Under the pieces are notes generated by a model. The model did not search any database. It was not told where the DNA came from and saw only the letters and a program-made list of their open reading frames with translations. From NCBI GenBank assembly GCA_964539805.1, contig CAZIKN010000110.1:1-18426 (forward strand): a DNA stretch of 18,426 nt, in the 5' to 3' direction. Position 1 is the stretch's first letter; each line of letters opens with the position of its first letter. Positions 14,834 to 18,426 of this stretch are shown in pieces. The stretch comes from M3007 sp964539805. Lineage in GTDB: Bacteria; Bacteroidota; Bacteroidia; Chitinophagales; Saprospiraceae. Position numbers and translations under genes: made by a program.

Positions 14834-17098
14834 ATGGGTTCTTTACTTTACCTCTTACCTTTATTTGGCGTAGCTGGCTTGGTGTACATGTTTGTACTAC
14901 AAGGCTGGGTGAGCCGCCAGGATGCGGGCGATGACAAAATGAAAGGCATCGCCAAGAACATTGCCGATGGCGCTATGGCATTTTTGAATGCCGAATATCG
15001 CGTTTTGGCCATTTTCGTAGTCATTGCAAGCTTACTCTTGGGTTGGCTTGGCACTTCTGTACAAACAAGCCACCCGCTTATTGTTGTGGCATTTATTATA
15101 GGTGCCGTGTTTTCTGCTTTGGCCGGCAACATGGGCATGCGCGTAGCCACCAAGGCCAATGTGCGCACCACACAAGCCGCCCGTACCAGCCTTGCACAGG
15201 CACTGAAAGTTTCTTTCAATGGAGGTTCCGTAATGGGCCTCGGTGTAGCTGGCTTGGCCGTATTGGGCCTTAGCACCCTGTTCATCGTATTTTACAATGT
15301 CTTTATGGGCGGCACTTATGGTGCTGATGGCTACGCACAAATGTCTCGCGTGCTGGAAGTACTGGCAGGCTTTTCATTGGGCGCTGAGTCAATCGCTTTG
15401 TTTGCTCGTGTGGGTGGTGGTATTTACACCAAGGCTGCTGACGTGGGCGCTGACCTCGTGGGCAAGGTAGAGGCTGGCATCCCCGAGGATGACCCGCGCA
15501 ACCCTGCCACCATTGCGGACAATGTGGGGGATAACGTAGGTGACGTTGCGGGCATGGGCGCTGACCTTTTTGGCTCTTATGTTGCCACAGTATTGGCTAC
15601 TATGGTATTGGGCAACTCCGTTATTCGCGATTCCGGCGACCTTTTGGCCAATGATGGCTTTGGCGGCATCGGACCAATTTTGTTACCCATTCTCATCGCC
15701 GGCTTGGGCATTATCTTTTCCATTATCGGTATGTTGCTGGTGCGCGTGAGCGACAATGCAGAAGTGAGTGCTGATTCCGTGCAAGGAGCCCTTAACCGCG
15801 GCAACTGGGTGAGCATCATCATTACTGGTATTGCTTGTTATCCGGTGATCAACTGGATGATCCCATCCGGGAGGGTTATGATGGACTTTTTTGGTCGTGG
15901 CACTATGGAAGTGAGCAATAACAATATCTTCGGTGCCGTAGCCCTGGGCTTGGTCGTTGGTGCCTTGATTTCTATGATCACGGAATACTACACGGGTTTG
16001 GGCAAAAAGCCCGTTCTTAGTATTGTGCGCCAGTCGGCCACTGGTCACGCCACAAATGTGATCGCTGGTTTGGCCACGGGCATGATGTCCACCTGGATGC
16101 CTATTGTGCTGTTTGCGGGGGCCATTTGGGGTTCTTACACTTTGGCGGGTTTCTATGGTGTAGCCATTGCGGCTTCTGCCATGATGGCCACCACGGCCAT
16201 GCAATTGGCCATTGACGCTTTTGGCCCTATTGCGGACAACGCAGGCGGTATCGCGGAAATGAGCGAATTGCCCAAGGAAGTGCGCAACCGCACCGATGTA
16301 TTAGACTCCGTGGGCAACACCACAGCGGCTATCGGCAAGGGTTTTGCCATCGCTTCTGCGGCGCTTACGGCGCTTGGCCTTTTTGCAGCTTATGTTGACT
16401 TCACAGGTATTGAAGGTATCAATATCTTTAAGGCCGATGTTTTGGCCGCTTTGTTCCTTGGTGGTATGATCCCTGTGGTTTTCTCTGCTTTTGCCATGCA
16501 AAGTGTAGGCTCTGCCGCTATGGATATGGTGCAGGAAGTACGTCGCCAGTTCCGTGAAATACCGGGCCTTTTGGAAGGTACAGGCAAGGCAGACTACCAG
16601 CGCTGCGTAGAAATTTCCACTAAAGCCGCTATCCGCGAAATGATGACTCCGGGCCTGATCACCATCATCACGCCCATCGCAGTTGGGTTTATCATGGGTG
16701 CCGAGGCATTGGGTGGCTATATGGCTGGCGTAACCGTAAGTGGCGTACTCTGGGCTATTTTCCAATCCAACGCAGGTGGCGCATGGGACAATGCGAAAAA
16801 ATCTTTTGAAAAAGGTGTGGACATCAATGGCCAAACCTACTACAAAGGCTCTGATCCGCACAAGGCAGCCGTAACAGGCGACACCGTAGGCGATCCATTC
16901 AAAGACACCTCTGGCCCATCCATGAATATCCTGATCAAATTGTCCTGCCTCGTAGGCTTGGCCATAGCCCCCATCCTCGGTGGCCATGCCGATAGCGACC
17001 GTAACGGCAGCCTGAAACAGCCTGAGCCTAAGGTGGAAGGTTTGTCACAGCAACTCCCCGCTCAACAGCCAGCCTTGGACTTGAGCAAGACGAAATAA
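14834..17098 (+). CDS. hppA: Membrane-bound ion-pumping pyrophosphatase, K+-dependent type
   Basis: This 754-residue polytopic membrane enzyme couples hydrolysis of cytoplasmic pyrophosphate to export of H+ or Na+. The substrate-binding signature DVGADLVGKVEAGIPEDDPRNPATIADNVGDNVGDVAGMGADLF begins near residue 203. Further conserved blocks include DAFGPIADNAGGIAEMSELP, VLDSVGNTTAAIGKGFA and GAWDNAKK, and the GDTVGDPFKDTSGPSMNILIKL motif lies near the C-terminus. In the GNTT(A/K)A motif it has alanine (A498), followed by G501, the pattern of K+-dependent enzymes; K+-independent ones have lysine there. Whether it pumps Na+, H+ or both cannot be settled here. The C-terminus ends in a polar extension of about 35 residues (SDRNGSLKQPEPKVEG onward). 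It has its own promoter candidate and a strong terminator, so it is monocistronic. Confidence 0.97.
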   Translation: MGSLLYLLPLFGVAGLVYMFVLQGWVSRQDAGDDKMKGIAKNIADGAMAFLNAEYRVLAIFVVIASLLLGWLGTSVQTSHPLIVVAFIIGAVFSALAGNMGMRVATKANVRTTQAARTSLAQALKVSFNGGSVMGLGVAGLAVLGLSTLFIVFYNVFMGGTYGADGYAQMSRVLEVLAGFSLGAESIALFARVGGGIYTKAADVGADLVGKVEAGIPEDDPRNPATIADNVGDNVGDVAGMGADLFGSYVATVLATMVLGNSVIRDSGDLLANDGFGGIGPILLPILIAGLGIIFSIIGMLLVRVSDNAEVSADSVQGALNRGNWVSIIITGIACYPVINWMIPSGRVMMDFFGRGTMEVSNNNIFGAVALGLVVGALISMITEYYTGLGKKPVLSIVRQSATGHATNVIAGLATGMMSTWMPIVLFAGAIWGSYTLAGFYGVAIAASAMMATTAMQLAIDAFGPIADNAGGIAEMSELPKEVRNRTDVLDSVGNTTAAIGKGFAIASAALTALGLFAAYVDFTGIEGINIFKADVLAALFLGGMIPVVFSAFAMQSVGSAAMDMVQEVRRQFREIPGLLEGTGKADYQRCVEISTKAAIREMMTPGLITIITPIAVGFIMGAEALGGYMAGVTVSGVLWAIFQSNAGGAWDNAKKSFEKGVDINGQTYYKGSDPHKAAVTGDTVGDPFKDTSGPSMNILIKLSCLVGLAIAPILGGHADSDRNGSLKQPEPKVEGLSQQLPAQQPALDLSKTK

Positions 17099-17121
17099 AA
17101 AGATTTTGAATCGTTATGGTA

Positions 17122-17161
17122 AATGGGCCCTGCTGAGCATTCGGCGGGGCCCATTGTTTTT
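17122..17161 (+). terminator. Rho-independent terminator of hppA
   Basis: AATGGGCCCTGC (17122-17133) pairs with GCGGGGCCCATT (17144-17155) in a 12-bp stem with one T-G pair and a 10-nt loop, followed by GTTTTT. It starts 24 bp after the hppA stop codon. Confidence 0.9.
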
Positions 17162-17261
17162 GAATAATCATTAAGTCAGGTAAGTCCAGGTTTAATTTAA
17201 GGAGAGTTCTGAACAGGGCTATCGTAATTATTGAGTTAATTTATTTGATAATCAAGTATTT

Positions 17262-17342
17262 ATGAAACTAAATCGGCGTAAGATTCTTGTAGGAGTTGCT
17301 TGGATCACGATGGCAATCGGCATGGTAAGAGACCCAATATAG
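17262..17342 (+). CDS. Possible 26-residue small protein
   Basis: An ATG at 17262 opens a 26-codon frame, MKLNRRKILVGVAWITMAIG onward, ending at TAG (17340-17342). The basic N-terminus followed by about 15 hydrophobic residues resembles a single-helix membrane peptide, or the start of a gene cut short by the repeats that begin soon after. There is no ribosome binding site or clear promoter, and chance is a real alternative. Confidence 0.2.
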   Translation: MKLNRRKILVGVAWITMAIGMVRDPI

Positions 17343-17368
17343 CTGAGGGGGCGTAAGCCTCCACGCAT

Positions 17369-17448
17369 GGCGGGTTTATCAGACTCCAAGGAGGCGGGTT
17401 TATCCGACTCCAAGAGGAGGCGGGTTTATCCGACCCCCTTGGGAGCGG
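17369..17448 (+). repeat. Three GGCGGGTTTATC(C/A)GAC units
   Basis: Units start at 17369, 17393 and 17419. Each begins GGCGGGTTTATC, followed by AGACTCCAAG, CGACTCCAAG and CGACCCCCTTGGG respectively. The 24- and 26-bp spacing shows a small tandem array. The same sequence occurs inverted at 5470-5496. Confidence 0.8.
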
Positions 17449-17477
17449 ACGCATGTGCTAAGTTTTTACCACAAAAC

Positions 17478-17512
17478 AATAGCGCAGGCCCGGAACCCGG
17501 GCATGCGCTATT
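17478..17512 (-). terminator. Hairpin terminator of the repeat lipoprotein gene
   Basis: AATAGCGCA (17478-17486) pairs with TGCGCTATT (17504-17512), and an inner GCCCGG/CCGGGC stem continues it across one mismatch to a 3-nt loop. On the minus strand the hairpin is followed by GTTTTG. It lies about 65 bp after the stop codon of the minus-strand gene at 17577. Confidence 0.75.
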
Positions 17513-17576
17513 TCAAAAACAAGCCAATTGTAAGTGGCTGCACCAAAGGGCATTGCCGAATCAAATTAGCCTTTCC

Positions 17577-18257
17577 TTATTCGCAATCCTCTTTTAACTG
17601 GCGCAGTTCTTCGCGTGAGTTTACGGTGACCAATGTGCCATCATCTTTCATTTTGACCGTGATGGGGAAAGTCAGTTGAGGGCGCTGCCTTACGCCGGGG
17701 TTGTCCTTGCGCCAGGTGCGGATCAGTTCGTGCAGGGCCTGACGGTCTGCGGCAGTTGCAGTGGTGCTATCAGGGAAGAGGATGGTGACAGGGAAAGTCA
17801 ATTCGAAGCAGGAAAGGCCGCGGTCGCCGTGGCCACGTGGGCCATGTTTGTCGAAAGTGCCCGGGCAGTCGGCACGCAAGGCCAACATTTCTTCCTGAGA
17901 GGCCACCGTGATAATTTCACCATCTTGTGATACAACAGAAATAGGAAACACAAACTGGATTTGAGGGCGTTTTTTGGGTTTCCCGCCGCCATTGGCTTGA
18001 AAATAGCTCCTTAGCGTTTGCTTCAGGTCATCGTATGATTCTATTTCAGCTGTAGTGTTGTCGGGCAGGGTAATACTGAGCGGGAATACCAGTTCATAGC
18101 ATCCGTATCGTCCCATTCCGCCGCGTTCCTGCACACTGTAGAGTGCTTCATCCACGGCCTCTTCAACGGCCTCGGTGCTGTTATCTTTGTTACATGCGGT
18201 GAAAAAGGCCAACATCAATAAGGTTGGCAACAAGAAATAACCAATGACTTTTTTCAT
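17577..18257 (-). CDS. Putative lipoprotein with two tandem cysteine-bounded repeats
   Basis: This 226-residue protein has a lipoprotein signal (MKKVIGYFLLPTLLMLAFFTAC, C22). The mature part is two tandem repeats, residues 53-131 and 150-225, each starting with C(Y/F)EL(V/T)FP and ending in a (A/E)DC cysteine. Each repeat splits into two halves with the same plan: FP, a beta strand, a (P/Q/D)D turn, a second strand, then a short helix with EEL or DDL-like residues. FP pairs lie at 58-59, 104-105, 155-156 and 197-198. Cysteines 53/131 and 150/225 bracket the repeats and could form disulfides in the periplasm or at the surface. A basic His/Gly/Arg linker (DKHGPRGHGDRG) separates them. I do not recognise a named family or function. 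It lies between rnpB and a hairpin terminator, with no operon partner. Confidence 0.85.
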   Translation of the reverse strand: MKKVIGYFLLPTLLMLAFFTACNKDNSTEAVEEAVDEALYSVQERGGMGRYGCYELVFPLSITLPDNTTAEIESYDDLKQTLRSYFQANGGGKPKKRPQIQFVFPISVVSQDGEIITVASQEEMLALRADCPGTFDKHGPRGHGDRGLSCFELTFPVTILFPDSTTATAADRQALHELIRTWRKDNPGVRQRPQLTFPITVKMKDDGTLVTVNSREELRQLKEDCE

Positions 18258-18381
18258 GACTATAAAAAATTTTTGTGTGAAGACAAGGGTGATGCACTGT
18301 GTAAATTTTTCCGGAAATTCTGAACAGTTTATCCCATTAGGTCGGAGAAAAAAGCAAGGGTTGCATTTGGCAAAAAAAAAA

Positions 18382-18426
18382 CCGCAATCCTGTAAGCCGG
18401 ATTCTGTTCCCTGACCCTTTCGGGAC
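18382..18426 (-). ncRNA. rnpB: RNase P RNA, 3' end (partial)
   Basis: Read on the minus strand, the window edge contains ACAGAATCCGGCTTACAGG, the conserved 3' terminal region of bacterial RNase P RNA (compare E. coli ACAGAACCCGGCTTATCGG). It is followed by ATTGCGG and a run of T (complement of 18372-18381) that suits transcription termination. A CCCGAAAGGG hairpin precedes it. The rest of the RNA, which processes tRNA 5' ends, lies beyond the window. Confidence 0.9.

Larger units (their letters stand above)
17099..17576. other. Gene-poor region between hppA and the repeat lipoprotein
   Basis: The stretch contains the hppA terminator (17122-17161), an AT-rich segment with a very short possible ORF (17262-17342), the repeat cluster at 17369-17448, and a strong hairpin at 17478-17512 that probably ends the minus-strand gene. 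No convincing longer gene is present. A 76-codon plus-strand frame through the repeats is a by-product of their composition. Confidence 0.7.

Noticed and set aside
17367..17597. 76-codon plus-strand frame, with repeated AGLSDSK
   Set aside because: It is the translation of the GGCGGGTTTATC repeats and runs through the hairpin terminator of the opposite gene.

Overview
The window reads as a chromosomal segment of a Bacteroidota bacterium, probably a Saprospiraceae-like or other environmental member. This is inferred from a SusC/SusD outer-membrane pair, a TPR / beta-propeller / OmpA protein like type IX secretion PorE, an ECF sigma factor followed by a membrane protein ending in a barrel-like domain, TAnnTTTG-type promoter elements and weak or absent Shine-Dalgarno sites. 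No species can be named from the sequence alone.

Layout. Positions 1-800 hold an IS200/RAYT-like Y1 transposase between two 67-bp REPIN-like inverted hairpin pairs, with arrays of half-hairpins around them. Positions 850-5320 hold a SusC/SusD pair with no degradative enzyme beside it. Positions 5321-5699 are an intergenic island of palindromes. Positions 5700-7646 encode the PorE-like protein, and 7823-8605 a lipoprotein of unknown function. Positions 8673-10809 hold an ECF sigma factor overlapping a gene for an inner-membrane helix, a long disordered linker and a C-terminal barrel-like domain. A second REPIN-like cluster (10811-10928) lies between this operon and a convergent carotenoid operon, crtI-crtB, on the minus strand. 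A short divergent promoter region follows, then a membrane-anchored SGNH hydrolase and a K+-dependent-type membrane pyrophosphatase with a clear terminator. A repeat-rich gap (17099-17576) leads to a minus-strand lipoprotein built of four half-repeats. The right edge cuts the 3' end of RNase P RNA on the minus strand.

How the genes fit together. The clearest functional units are SusC+SusD (nutrient import across the outer membrane), sigma factor + membrane partner (envelope signalling or regulation) and CrtI+CrtB (phytoene synthesis and desaturation). The rest are single envelope or energy genes.

The strongest non-gene signal is a set of structured repeats. Two hairpin families share the same frame and TTCA loop but differ by a compensatory base-pair swap. 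A third repeat family occurs at 5.47 kb and, inverted, at 17.4 kb. The best candidates for something little described are this palindrome system with its transposase, the sigma/double-membrane protein pair and the four-repeat lipoprotein.
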